Of a stretch of 64,000 bases of DNA, positions 26,445 through 34,837 are shown in pieces; position 1 is the first letter of the stretch; each line of letters starts with the position of its first letter. A program made the position numbers and the translations under genes. Origin of the DNA: Methanobacterium bryantii (lineage in GTDB: Archaea > Methanobacteriota > Methanobacteria > Methanobacteriales > Methanobacteriaceae); assembly GCF_002287175.1 (NCBI RefSeq), contig NZ_LMVM01000039.1:62001-126000 (forward strand), read 5' to 3'. The notes beneath the pieces were generated by a model that saw nothing but the letters and a program-made list of their open reading frames with translations, was not told where the DNA came from and searched no databases.

Positions 26445-27446
26445 ATGAATATGAACATGTACGAAATTGTAGAAGACTATCTAAAAAATGGCAAGGTAGG
26501 AGCTATTGCAACTGTTATATCGAGAAATGGGTCTGCTCCACGAGATGTAGGTGCTAAAATGTTTGTTGGAGAAGACGGTAAAATTTACGGAAGCATCGGA
26601 GGAGGTAACCTTGAACACGGTGTTTATAAACAGGCCATATCCACAATGGGTACAGAAAAACCGAAAATGATCCACATACGGATGGACAGTGAAGAAGTGG
26701 CATCTGACGGCATGATCTGCGGTGGAGACATAGATGTTTTTTTAGAACCAGTACATGAAAAAAATCTCAAACTTTACAGCCGCCTTGGAGAGTTAAAAAG
26801 AATGGGGTTAAATGGAGTTCTTGTAACACAATTCAACGGAGAAAAATATCTTAAAACAGCTGTAGAAGAAAATACAGAAATAAGTGGAGATGATATATCT
26901 GAGGATGATAAAAAAGCCTTTTTAAAACACATCCGCAGTACAGATCTCCACTTTGAAGACGGAGTAATCATTGAATCACTCCACATTGCGCCACTCCTTT
27001 ATGTTTTTGGTGCAGGGCATGTTTCACAGTTCATCTCCAAAGTTGCCAAGATGGTAGGATTCTACGTTGTTATCATCGATGACCGCGAGGAATTTGCAAA
27101 TGAAGAGAGGTTCCCTGATGCTGATGAAGTCCTTGTTGAGTCATTCTACGATGTGTTCAACCATTTAAATTTTACCGGAAATGAATACATAGTAATCGTT
27201 ACAAGGGGACATCAATTCGACAGAGATGTGCTTATAGAATCCCTGAAAAAAGACACCAAATATGTAGGCATGATCGGGAGCAGACGAAAAGTGAAAATGG
27301 TCCTCAAGCATATGAAAGAGATTGGACTTGACCCCAAAGCTGTTGATAATGTTTACTCCCCTATTGGGCTTTCCATTAATGCAGAAACACCTCAAGAAAT
27401 CGCAGTAAGTATTGTAGGTGAACTTGTAAAGGTAAGAAGATCATGA
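26445..27446 (+). CDS. XdhC/CoxI-family protein
   Basis: A 333-residue protein with an N-terminal XdhC_CoxI domain (VGAIATVISRNGSAPRDVGAKM, SIGGGNLE, MICGGDIDVFLEP) and a C-terminal Rossmann XdhC_C domain starting near residue 183 (YVFGAGHVSQF...VVIIDDR) with GMIGSRRKV. In bacteria XdhC binds molybdenum cofactor, promotes its sulfuration and inserts it in xanthine dehydrogenase-type enzymes. No such enzyme is in this window, so it may serve a formate or formylmethanofuran dehydrogenase, or an enzyme elsewhere. It strengthens the Mo reading of the region. ATG with AGAGGAT upstream. Confidence 0.85.
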   Translation: MNMNMYEIVEDYLKNGKVGAIATVISRNGSAPRDVGAKMFVGEDGKIYGSIGGGNLEHGVYKQAISTMGTEKPKMIHIRMDSEEVASDGMICGGDIDVFLEPVHEKNLKLYSRLGELKRMGLNGVLVTQFNGEKYLKTAVEENTEISGDDISEDDKKAFLKHIRSTDLHFEDGVIIESLHIAPLLYVFGAGHVSQFISKVAKMVGFYVVIIDDREEFANEERFPDADEVLVESFYDVFNHLNFTGNEYIVIVTRGHQFDRDVLIESLKKDTKYVGMIGSRRKVKMVLKHMKEIGLDPKAVDNVYSPIGLSINAETPQEIAVSIVGELVKVRRS

Positions 27447-27531
27447 TATTGCCTTATTAACTTATAACTCGATCTAGCATCCTTTTACTTTTAACTTAAA
27501 TTTATAGCACGTTATCATGGCTTATTTAAGC

Positions 27532-27555
27532 CGATATGTAAAGTTAAACGTGTCT
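27532..27555 (+). promoter_or_regulatory. Partial dyad element before binding protein 3
   Basis: CGATATGT, AAAGTTAA, ACGTGTCT: perfect first half, near second half, but no TATA in the spacer. 157 bases before the gene; weak. Confidence 0.35.
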
Positions 27556-27711
27556 ATTAAAAATTACGGAGGCACATAGACATTAAAAAAGGGACATAAT
27601 ACAACAAATACTACTTAAAACAAGAATTTAAAAGCGAAATATACAAAAAAACCAACTTTATACAATAATGTTTCAAATAGAGATTTTAAAATTAAAATTA
27701 GGTGAATTAAA

Positions 27712-28785
27712 TTGGATAAAAAGATTATAGTGGCTGTAGTGGCCGTTATTGCAGTAATAGCAGGGTACATGAATTATGCAAATGCAATTCCCGGCACAGG
27801 AAATACCACCATCACAGATATGCTGGGAAGAACAGTTCATGTACCTGGAGAAATCAATATGGTTTTATCTACATCCCCAACAACAACCACAACAGTCTAT
27901 ATGCTGGCTCCAGATAAGCTAGGTGGCTGGAACTTTAACCTCACAGACTCAGCAAAGAAATACATACCTTCAAAATATCAGAATCTACCTACAATAGGTG
28001 GATGGTTCGGCCAAAATACAGGTAACTACGAAACATTCATATCAATGAATCCAGATGTTGTACTTGAGGGTTATAATATTCAGGGAGATCCAAACTCCAC
28101 TATAACTGAACGGCAGAAAAATATGGGCAGCATTCCTGTTGTAGGTGTGCAAGACACCACAAACGTAACACAGTATGCTCCTTCCATTAAGTTCCTAGGG
28201 CAGCTGCTTGGAGAAGAAGAACAGGCAGACAAACTTATATCATTCTACAACAACATGACACAAACCGTCAACAGCACAGTTTCAACCATACCTCAAGACC
28301 AGAAAGTCAGGGTTTACTACGCTGAAGGAACAGCAGGACTGCAGACAGACCCATCAGGCTCAATGCACGGCCAGTTAATAGACCTTTGTGGAGGAATTAA
28401 CGTTGCTACTGTCCCTGCAAACCTTAAAAGCGGAGGTATGACGCAGGTATCCATGGAACAGGTTTTAAACTGGAATCCAGATGTTATAATAACTGAAAAC
28501 TCTCAGTTCTACAACAGCGTCTATTCCAATTCCTCATGGCAGGAAGTTCCAGCAGTAAAAAATCACAGGGTTTATCTGGCACCAAATGCGCCTTTCAGCT
28601 GGTTTGACCATCCTCCAGCAGTTAACACAATTATTGGGATACCATGGACTGCTAAAGTAATTTACCCCGACAAATTCCAGAACTTGAACATGACCAAACT
28701 CACTAAAGAATTTTACTCAGATTTCTACCACGTAAACCTGACAGACAGCGATGTGAAAAACATACTGAACAACCAGACAATTTAA
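27712..28785 (+). CDS. BtuF/FepB/MolA-type ABC transporter binding protein 3
   Basis: A 357-residue paralogue closest to the protein at 22362. Starts at TTG eight bases after AGGTG; membrane anchor residues 4-22, then ITDMLGRTVHVP, MLAPDKLGGWNF, QTDPSGSMHGQLIDLCGG and GIPWTAKVIYPDKF. No permease beside it. Ends at a clear hairpin terminator. Likely feeds the shared FecCD/FecE importer. Confidence 0.85.
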   Translation: MDKKIIVAVVAVIAVIAGYMNYANAIPGTGNTTITDMLGRTVHVPGEINMVLSTSPTTTTTVYMLAPDKLGGWNFNLTDSAKKYIPSKYQNLPTIGGWFGQNTGNYETFISMNPDVVLEGYNIQGDPNSTITERQKNMGSIPVVGVQDTTNVTQYAPSIKFLGQLLGEEEQADKLISFYNNMTQTVNSTVSTIPQDQKVRVYYAEGTAGLQTDPSGSMHGQLIDLCGGINVATVPANLKSGGMTQVSMEQVLNWNPDVIITENSQFYNSVYSNSSWQEVPAVKNHRVYLAPNAPFSWFDHPPAVNTIIGIPWTAKVIYPDKFQNLNMTKLTKEFYSDFYHVNLTDSDVKNILNNQTI

Positions 28786-28816
28786 AACATACCTGCCTAA
28801 AACCTTTGAAATTTAG

Positions 28817-28844
28817 GAACAGGAATTTATCCTGTTCAATTTTT
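28817..28844 (+). terminator. Terminator after binding protein 3
   Basis: Perfect arms GAACAGGA (28817-28824) and TCCTGTTC (28830-28837), loop of five, followed by AATTTTTA. Confidence 0.7.
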
Positions 28845-28878
28845 ATGCAGAAATCCATCTTAATTCAGCATGTTTAAT

Positions 28879-28902
28879 CGATACGTTTATATATACATTT
28901 CG
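28879..28902 (+). promoter_or_regulatory. Dyad/TATA element before fmdE (type example)
   Basis: CGATACGT, TTATATAT, ACATTTCG. Two 8-base arms that are near inverted copies flank a TATA core of eight bases. The ATG of the gene is 26 bases beyond, so the dyad covers the TATA box and ends close to the transcription start. A protein bound here would block TBP/TFB. Confidence 0.75.
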
Positions 28903-28928
28903 TAGATTAATGATCATCAGTGATAAAA

Positions 28929-29561
28929 ATGGATGAATACACAACGTTTCTTGAAAAAGCTAAAAAACTGCATGGAGGAGTCTGTGCAGGTGTAGTCATG
29001 GGGATTAGAATGAGTATGGCTGCAATGAGAGAACTCGGCATGGATCCTGCAAAACAGAATAAGGATCTTATAGTATACGTTGAAGTAGACCGCTGTATGA
29101 CAGACGGCGTGCAGGCCGTAACGGGATGCACCCTCGGACATAGAAATTTGAAATACAACGACCATGGTAAATTTGTAGCGACCTTTATCAACATGAGTAG
29201 TGGAAAAGCCATCAGGGCCTCAGCCAAAGATGACACATGTAAATCAAGTCATGGTTTCTGGAAATGGGCTGAAAACCTTTTTAAAGGAAATGGCAAGTGC
29301 GAACCATCACCTACTCCTGAAGATATGGAAGAAGGGGTGGAAATTGTATCAGGATTACCTGAAGAAGAACTTTTAGTACTGGAAGAAATTCAGTTTGAAG
29401 TACCTGAAAATGATATTCCCGGCTTTCCAAAACACATAGCGACATGTGAAATTTGCAACGAACATGTGATGGATGGTAAAGAGCTTTTACTGGGCGGTAA
29501 AATCATTTGCAGGTCGTGTGCATGTAAAGAAAATTTGTTGAAAGAATTATTTGAATTGTAG
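28929..29561 (+). CDS. FmdE-family protein with C-terminal zinc finger 1
   Basis: A 210-residue protein. FmdE domain (about 1-150) with LHGGVCAGVVMG near residue 15, DRCMTDGVQAVTGCTLGHRNL and a C-terminal zinc-finger pair CEIC...CRSC (about 173-199). FmdE was named from copurification with molybdenum formylmethanofuran dehydrogenase; its exact role is not settled, and metal or cofactor handling is likely. The ATG follows GTGAT; an in-frame GTG three codons earlier lies in that site. Followed by the Cys-rich small protein and methyltransferase 3 in one apparent operon. Confidence 0.8.
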   Translation: MDEYTTFLEKAKKLHGGVCAGVVMGIRMSMAAMRELGMDPAKQNKDLIVYVEVDRCMTDGVQAVTGCTLGHRNLKYNDHGKFVATFINMSSGKAIRASAKDDTCKSSHGFWKWAENLFKGNGKCEPSPTPEDMEEGVEIVSGLPEEELLVLEEIQFEVPENDIPGFPKHIATCEICNEHVMDGKELLLGGKIICRSCACKENLLKELFEL

Positions 29562-29600
29562 CCTGAACTACAGTTTTAATTTTAAAAGGAGCAAAATTAA

Positions 29601-29750
29601 ATGGATAAAAAAAATCACTGCAGTTGTAGCTACTGTCACTGCACACATGATATAAACTGTACCTGTGAATGCTGCACTGCACCAAAACCACACAAAAATC
29701 ATTTAAGAGAAAATAAAAAACAGCGCGACCCGCAAGATGGGATCATTTAA
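29601..29750 (+). CDS. Small Cys/His-rich metallothionein-like protein
   Basis: A 49-residue reading frame with AAAGGAG ten bases before the ATG. Eight Cys and three His fall within residues 6-25, in the patterns HCSCSYCHCTH and CTCECC, followed by a basic tail (HLRENKKQRD). Such CxC/CxxC/CC spacing is typical of metallothioneins and other metal-thiolate proteins. Position between fmdE and methyltransferase 3, 39 bases after fmdE, suggests a metal-binding partner or carrier. I do not recognise a known family, and it could also be a small iron-sulfur or zinc protein. Confidence 0.6.
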   Translation: MDKKNHCSCSYCHCTHDINCTCECCTAPKPHKNHLRENKKQRDPQDGII

Positions 29751-29816
29751 ACTAAAAAAATGTGAAAATCAATTAGAAATTCACTTATAACATATAACTT
29801 TCAGGAGGAGATACTG

Positions 29817-30641
29817 ATTAAACTGGAAGATATTGACTGGAACCAGATGTGGAAAGAAATACAGAAGCATGAAACCAACCATTCCCCAAATGAAGGCGTA
29901 ATAGAAGCCCGATGGAACAGAACAGCTGCACAGTTTAAACGATGGATGGAAGTAGATGACTACCCCCTGAAACTGATGCAGCGAGTGAAATTAAAGCCAG
30001 AATGGTCCCTGCTTGATATCGGCTGCGGCGCAGGTGCAGTGTCAATACCCGCAGCAAAAAAAGCCGCCAGGGTTACTGCACTAGATATTTCAGGTGAAAT
30101 GCTAAAAATATTAAGGGAAGATGCTCAAAAAGAACACATCTCCAATATAACATACATGCACCGCTCATGGACCGATATCGTGGTGGGAGATGATATTGAA
30201 CCCCATGATGTCGTGGTCGCATCCCGATCCGTAGGGAGGGAGCCGGATATTCAAAGCGCCATTGAGAAGATTGACAGCGCAGCATCCAGATATGTGTATA
30301 TCACTGTCTGGGGCGGTGGGGAACATAGTCACTGTAAAGGAGTCCCTGCAGTTCTCGGCAGACCATACAGGAACACTCCAGACCATGTATACTTCTACAA
30401 TATTTTGCAACAGATGGGCATACGTGCCAACGTCGAACACTTGGAGTGCCACAGCCGCCTGATCTACAGCGATCTCGATGAGGCCATGGAAAGCTGCAGA
30501 ATTAGCCTTGGCCCTTTAAGTGAAAAAGAAGAAAAAAAAGCAAGGGCTTATCTAGACAAAACATTGATAAGGCTTGAAAATGGGATGCTTGAAGTGCCAG
30601 ACAGCAACCCGGTGTGGTCGCTGATGTGGTGGAAAAAATAG
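29817..30641 (+). CDS. Class I SAM-dependent methyltransferase 3 (apparent ATT start)
   Basis: 274 residues from the ATT at 29817, six bases after AGGAGGAG. The first ATG (29847) would remove the N-terminal EDIDWNQMW that both paralogues share; CTG codons at 29814 and 29823 are alternative starts. Motif I LLDIGCGAGAVSI, post-I VTALDISGEML, and the ending LMWWKK. Sits between the Cys-rich protein and the radical SAM pair. Substrate unknown. Confidence 0.7.
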   Translation: MKLEDIDWNQMWKEIQKHETNHSPNEGVIEARWNRTAAQFKRWMEVDDYPLKLMQRVKLKPEWSLLDIGCGAGAVSIPAAKKAARVTALDISGEMLKILREDAQKEHISNITYMHRSWTDIVVGDDIEPHDVVVASRSVGREPDIQSAIEKIDSAASRYVYITVWGGGEHSHCKGVPAVLGRPYRNTPDHVYFYNILQQMGIRANVEHLECHSRLIYSDLDEAMESCRISLGPLSEKEEKKARAYLDKTLIRLENGMLEVPDSNPVWSLMWWKK

Positions 30642-30694
30642 ATTAAAAAAAACATAATAACTAAAAAACAATATGATAACCGGAGGCGTTATTT

Positions 30695-31117
30695 TTGAAA
30701 ATAAGATGTGATTTCGTAACAAACAGCAGTTCAACAAGCTTTATTTTAACTGCAAAAGAAGACATCATAGATGCCAACTTAAACCACTTTAAAAAAACAG
30801 ACAAAATTGGACTTGTACAGCTACTGACATTCGTAAAGGATGAACTGAAAAAAACAGGCCATACAACAAGAATAAACGATGAAGAATACTACTTCACCGT
30901 GAAAAAATTCAACATTGGAAAATCTGTCTTTTTAGATGACAGTATAAATCCTGATGAAATCTCAAGAACCGATTTCAGCAAGCTTTCCAATGAAGAACTA
31001 TGGGATATTATAAACTGGATAGTTGTCAAAGGTCAAAGCCAGGACCTCTACGGTGTTGGGGCTACCCAGACAACCGATCCAAAATGCGACTGCGAAGAGG
31101 ATGCGAGAGATCTTTAG
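30695..31117 (+). CDS. Small protein with FVTNSSSTSFI leader, candidate radical SAM substrate
   Basis: A 140-residue protein starting at TTG after CGGAGGCG. It opens MKIRCDFVTNSSSTSFIL, a Ser-rich start that recurs in many small uncharacterised proteins of anaerobes, but has no established function I know of. The rest is charged and probably folded, with a tail LYGVGATQTTDPKCDCEED containing a CxC. The next gene, a radical SAM-SPASM enzyme, starts at the base after its stop. This fits a modified peptide or protein (RiPP-like) and its maturase, but it could equally be an accessory protein. Confidence 0.55.
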   Translation: MKIRCDFVTNSSSTSFILTAKEDIIDANLNHFKKTDKIGLVQLLTFVKDELKKTGHTTRINDEEYYFTVKKFNIGKSVFLDDSINPDEISRTDFSKLSNEELWDIINWIVVKGQSQDLYGVGATQTTDPKCDCEEDARDL

Positions 31118-32167
31118 ATGATAAGGAAACACTTTGAAGGATATAACTTCGTTGGAATTCCTGAAACTGGAATTACCTTCAGGTGGGGTGCAGACTTTTC
31201 TGAAGACCCTCAAATGGCACCCTGGCCAGAACTTGCGGACATATCAATATCCAACTACTGTACAAACAGATGCAGTTACTGTTACAGGAAAAGCAGTGAA
31301 GAAGGCAAGTTCATGTCCCTTGAAGATTACTGCTTTGCCCTTCAGGAGCTTAAAAGCGAAAAATACGGCAGTATCTTTCAAGTTGCACTTGGTGGTGGAG
31401 AACCCCTCCTCCATCCAGATTTTACAGAAATAATCAGGATAACAAGGGAAAAATTTGGAATAATACCAAATTACACCACAAGCGGCAAGTTTTTCAATCC
31501 AGAAAACATGGAAGCCACCAGGAATTACTGCGGGGCAGTGGCCATATCATGGGACCCCTACAGGGACCTGACCACTGAAGAGCTTTCAGAAATTGGGTCT
31601 TGCTTAAAAGATAACGGCATCCTTGCAAATATCCACTATGTGATCTCAGAGACCACCATAAATGACGCCGTGGACCTTTTAAATGGGAAATACGATGAAT
31701 ACATCAAAGATTTCAATTCAGTCATATTCCTAACCTACAAACCCACTGGACGGGCTGAAAACGACGGGAACATAAAATCTGCAGGCCCACTAAAATCGTT
31801 CCTCGATCTTGTAGATAATCCAGTTACCGGTGTGAAAATAGGTTTTGATGCCTGTTTTGTTCCAGTCCTGATGAAAGCCACCGGCGTAAATGTTGACCTG
31901 ATAGACAGCTGCGAGTGCGGGTTCTTTTCGGTTTATATTGATGAAAACCTTGATGTGACTCCTTGTTCCTTCTGCAACGACAGCAGCTACCACTACAATT
32001 TGAAACAGTTCGGTTTTGAAGAGATATGGGAAAGTAAGTTTTCAGATTACAGGGATTACATAGATAGCAGCTGCAAATCCAGCTGTGATGAATGCGAAAA
32101 AGCTTCGGGGTGCAGGGGAAAGTGTCCCTTCTTTGATGACCTCTTTTTATGTGGTCTAATTGATTAA
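31118..32167 (+). CDS. Radical SAM protein with SPASM domain
   Basis: A 349-residue enzyme. The SAM-binding cluster motif CTNRCSYC lies near residues 48-55, followed by the GGGEPLL (SAM-contact) motif near residue 92. The C-terminal SPASM region has CECGFF, CSFC and a full CDECEKASGCRGKC (CX2CX5CX3C), giving ligands for two auxiliary clusters. SPASM enzymes mostly modify ribosomal peptides or act as sulfatase maturases. No spacing from the small protein upstream; translation is probably coupled. No peptidase or exporter is adjacent. Confidence 0.85.
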   Translation: MIRKHFEGYNFVGIPETGITFRWGADFSEDPQMAPWPELADISISNYCTNRCSYCYRKSSEEGKFMSLEDYCFALQELKSEKYGSIFQVALGGGEPLLHPDFTEIIRITREKFGIIPNYTTSGKFFNPENMEATRNYCGAVAISWDPYRDLTTEELSEIGSCLKDNGILANIHYVISETTINDAVDLLNGKYDEYIKDFNSVIFLTYKPTGRAENDGNIKSAGPLKSFLDLVDNPVTGVKIGFDACFVPVLMKATGVNVDLIDSCECGFFSVYIDENLDVTPCSFCNDSSYHYNLKQFGFEEIWESKFSDYRDYIDSSCKSSCDECEKASGCRGKCPFFDDLFLCGLID

Positions 32168-32684
32168 ATAAACACTTTTATATTTTTCATAATAACCCTT
32201 GTTTTTCAAGACAAACCTCATTTTAATTTACAATATTTTATTTTTAACTTTTTAAACAGTTTAAATAGTTTCCAATGTACATAACTAATAAAACAGACCA
32301 TGATTTGCAGAATAATTTAAGTTTTTTACTCTATTTTATTGTTATATCCCCAAATAACGTTTCTATAGTAAATACACCACATAAAGCTACATGAAGTAAT
32401 ACTATTATCATTACTAAACCTAAATAATTAATAATAATTTAGTTAACGATTTTTATTAATAACTGCATATAAAATCCCTGCCGATTTAGTAATACTCACC
32501 TTTAGAAAAGTATTTATGTTAAAATTACTTTATTTCGCTTATCTTAAGTTTAATTTGTATAGTATTACTCAGATCATGTTCCAGGTTATAAAAGTATGAG
32601 CACGGCCATATTGATAACTTTTAAAATATTTTTTGAGGAAATATTTTGCAAATAACTTAGGTTAATTGTAAGGAGGCGTTAAAA
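32168..32684. other. Intergenic region with promoter of the first nickel-type binding protein
   Basis: No gene seen in 517 AT-rich bases. Its right part (from about 32480) is nearly repeated at 34625-34715 before the second binding-protein gene, which marks a conserved promoter. Confidence 0.6.
32489..32568 (+). promoter_or_regulatory. NikR-like half-sites around the promoter
   Basis: GTAATAC (32489-32495) and its inverse GTATTAC (32562-32568) flank a TATA-like AAAGTATTTATG, with starts 73 bases apart. A further GTAATAC lies at 32396. These heptamers resemble the GTRTTAC/GTAAYAC half-sites reported for NikR in some archaea and deltaproteobacteria, although the spacing here is longer than a simple NikR operator. 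Confidence 0.45.
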
Positions 32685-34307
32685 ATTAAAAAAAATAAAT
32701 TATATTTAAGTATAGGCGCGGTAATTGCGATTTTAGTGATATTTGCAGCTGCCATGTCGTTCAGCTCAACTTCTCGGGCTGCAGACGAATTAGTTGTTGC
32801 AGGGGCTTTTGGCCATAGTGGAGAGCCAGAGGGTGGTTTTGACCCAATTAACGGATGGGCAACCACAACAGAACCACTTATCCAGAGTACACTCTTTAAA
32901 AGAGATAACACCTCCCTGGTCAACGATTTAGCCACAAACTATTCTGTTAGCAGTGACGGGCTGACATGGACAGTTAAAATAAGAAATGATGTTAAATTCA
33001 CCGATGGAGTTCCCTTAACAGCGAAAGATGTTGCATTTACATTTAATAAGGCAGCTGACAGCACCGGCGGAATGGATTTATCCATGTTAAATAATGCTAC
33101 TGCTTTAGATAATACTACAGTCCAGTTTAAATTAAACGACCCTCAATCAACGTTTATTTATAAACTTATGGGATTAGGTATCGTTCCAGAACATGCATAT
33201 AATAACGAAACCTACGGCTCGCAGCCTATAGGGTCCGGCCCATACAAATTTGTACAGTGGGACAAAGGACAGCAGGTGATACTTGAAAGGAACGATGAAT
33301 ACTATGGTAAAAAACCCTACTTCAAAAAAATAACCATTCTGTTTATGAAATCAGACGCTGCTTTTGCTGCAGCTAAGGCAGGACAGGTAGATATAGCCGA
33401 AATTCCAGATTCATACGCAAACCAAACAGTGAATGGTATGAAGAGCATATCCCTTGATTCCATCGACGCTCGAGGAATCAGTTTCCCAATGCTGACAGAT
33501 ACAGGGAAAAAAACTGATGATAATTATACAATTGGAAACAATGTGACATCCGATGCTGCAATCAGAAATGCATTGAACATTGGAATTGACAGGCAGGCCC
33601 TAATCAACGGGGCACTAAACGGACAGGGATCTGAAGAATTCACCGGCGTAGACAGGTTACCCTTTGGAAATAAAGCAGCTGTTTTTAAAGACGGGAATAC
33701 AACTGGAGCCCGTGAAATTCTAGCTGAGGGAGGCTGGAAAGATACTGATAACGACGGCATAGTGGAAAAAAATAAAATAAAAGCAGAATTTACCCTTCTA
33801 TACCCATCTAACGATCAAACAAGACAGGCACTGGCTGTTTCAGTAGCTGAACAGGCCCAAAAACTTGGTATAAAAATAAATATTGAAGGTAAAAGCTGGG
33901 ACGAAATTGACACACTTGCCTACTCAACCCCAGTACTCTGGGGTTACGGATCCATAGACCCAACTGATGTGTACTTAAGGTACTACAGTGTCCGTTCAGG
34001 AAGCGGAGAAAACAGCAAATACAACAATGTAATATTCTACAACAATTCTGAGGTAGATAAAAATTTAAGAAAAGCTATGACAACTTTTAACAACAACAGC
34101 AATAACTACTGGAAAGCTGCTGCATGGGATGGGACAACAGGATACTCTGAAAAAGGAAACGCCACATGGTTGTGGATGGCTACCCTCAAATATGTCTACA
34201 TCATGAAAGATGATTTAGATATAGGGACTCCAGGACTCCAGCCCCACGGTTCAGATATCTTCAACAACATATACGACTGGAAACGTACTGAAAATCAAAC
34301 CAGTTAA
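32685..34307 (+). CDS. Nickel/peptide-type ABC binding protein 1 (SBP_bac_5, apparent ATT start)
   Basis: 540 residues from the ATT at 32685, six bases after AGGAGGCG. No ATG, GTG or TTG in frame lies between the previous stop and this point. The ATT start gives a proper signal peptide (KKNKLYLSIGAVIAILVIFAA then SRA-ADE); the first ATG would cut it away. Mature part has the family-5 pattern DLATNYSVSSDGLTWTVKIR, VKFTDGVPLTAKDVAFT and GSGPYKFVQW. Such proteins bind oligopeptides, or nickel complexes in NikA. A 540-residue paralogue follows at 34838. NikR-like sites favour nickel. Confidence 0.8.
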   Translation: MKKNKLYLSIGAVIAILVIFAAAMSFSSTSRAADELVVAGAFGHSGEPEGGFDPINGWATTTEPLIQSTLFKRDNTSLVNDLATNYSVSSDGLTWTVKIRNDVKFTDGVPLTAKDVAFTFNKAADSTGGMDLSMLNNATALDNTTVQFKLNDPQSTFIYKLMGLGIVPEHAYNNETYGSQPIGSGPYKFVQWDKGQQVILERNDEYYGKKPYFKKITILFMKSDAAFAAAKAGQVDIAEIPDSYANQTVNGMKSISLDSIDARGISFPMLTDTGKKTDDNYTIGNNVTSDAAIRNALNIGIDRQALINGALNGQGSEEFTGVDRLPFGNKAAVFKDGNTTGAREILAEGGWKDTDNDGIVEKNKIKAEFTLLYPSNDQTRQALAVSVAEQAQKLGIKINIEGKSWDEIDTLAYSTPVLWGYGSIDPTDVYLRYYSVRSGSGENSKYNNVIFYNNSEVDKNLRKAMTTFNNNSNNYWKAAAWDGTTGYSEKGNATWLWMATLKYVYIMKDDLDIGTPGLQPHGSDIFNNIYDWKRTENQTS

Positions 34308-34541
34308 GTTTGAATACTGGAGATATCAAATTCTTCAGTATTTACTTATTTTTTTAAATAAAGAGATATTAATTATCTATTTATTATAAAAATTGTGAAT
34401 TAATCTTTATTTTTAAATTTAATCTCCCATAAATTAAGAAATGATATTATAGACTTACTATAGTTATACATATCAATTTTCACATAAAAATTAATTTTTA
34501 GAGCTTTTTTTGTGAAAATATAGTACAAAAATTTGATTTTA

Positions 34542-34713
34542 GTATTACAATCCATCCTAATAAATTTAATTTAGTAATAAAGCATTACAAAATAGATTTA
34601 AGTAATACGAGCTTTTAAATATCTCTTAAATTAGTAATACTAACATATAGAAAAGTATTTATAGTAAATTTATTTTATTTAGCTTATATTAAGTTAGATT
34701 TGAATAGTATTAC
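34542..34713 (+). promoter_or_regulatory. NikR-like half-sites, second promoter
   Basis: GTATTAC (34542), GTAATAA/GCATTAC (34574-34588), GTAATAC (34602), GTAATAC (34634-34640) and GTATTAC (34707-34713). The last two again lie 73 bases apart around a TATA-like AAGTATTTATAG, copying the layout at 32489-32568. No gene is present in the 530-base gap 34308-34837; an AATACTG/CAGTATT hairpin at about 34325-34358 probably ends the upstream gene. Confidence 0.45.
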
Positions 34714-34837
34714 ATGAATAACGTTTTTTACCAAGAAAGTATTATTAAAATGGCATTAGGATTCATAAAAATAGTTTTGTGGTAAATACCATTCAAAAAC
34801 TTAATTTTATCTTAAAAACGGATTAGGAGGCATCTAA

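Noticed and set aside
17948..28785. Assignment of the three receptors to cobalamin (BtuF) from family alone
   Set aside because: The family also covers iron complexes and molybdate/tungstate, and no cobalamin genes or riboswitch are nearby; the ligand is left open.
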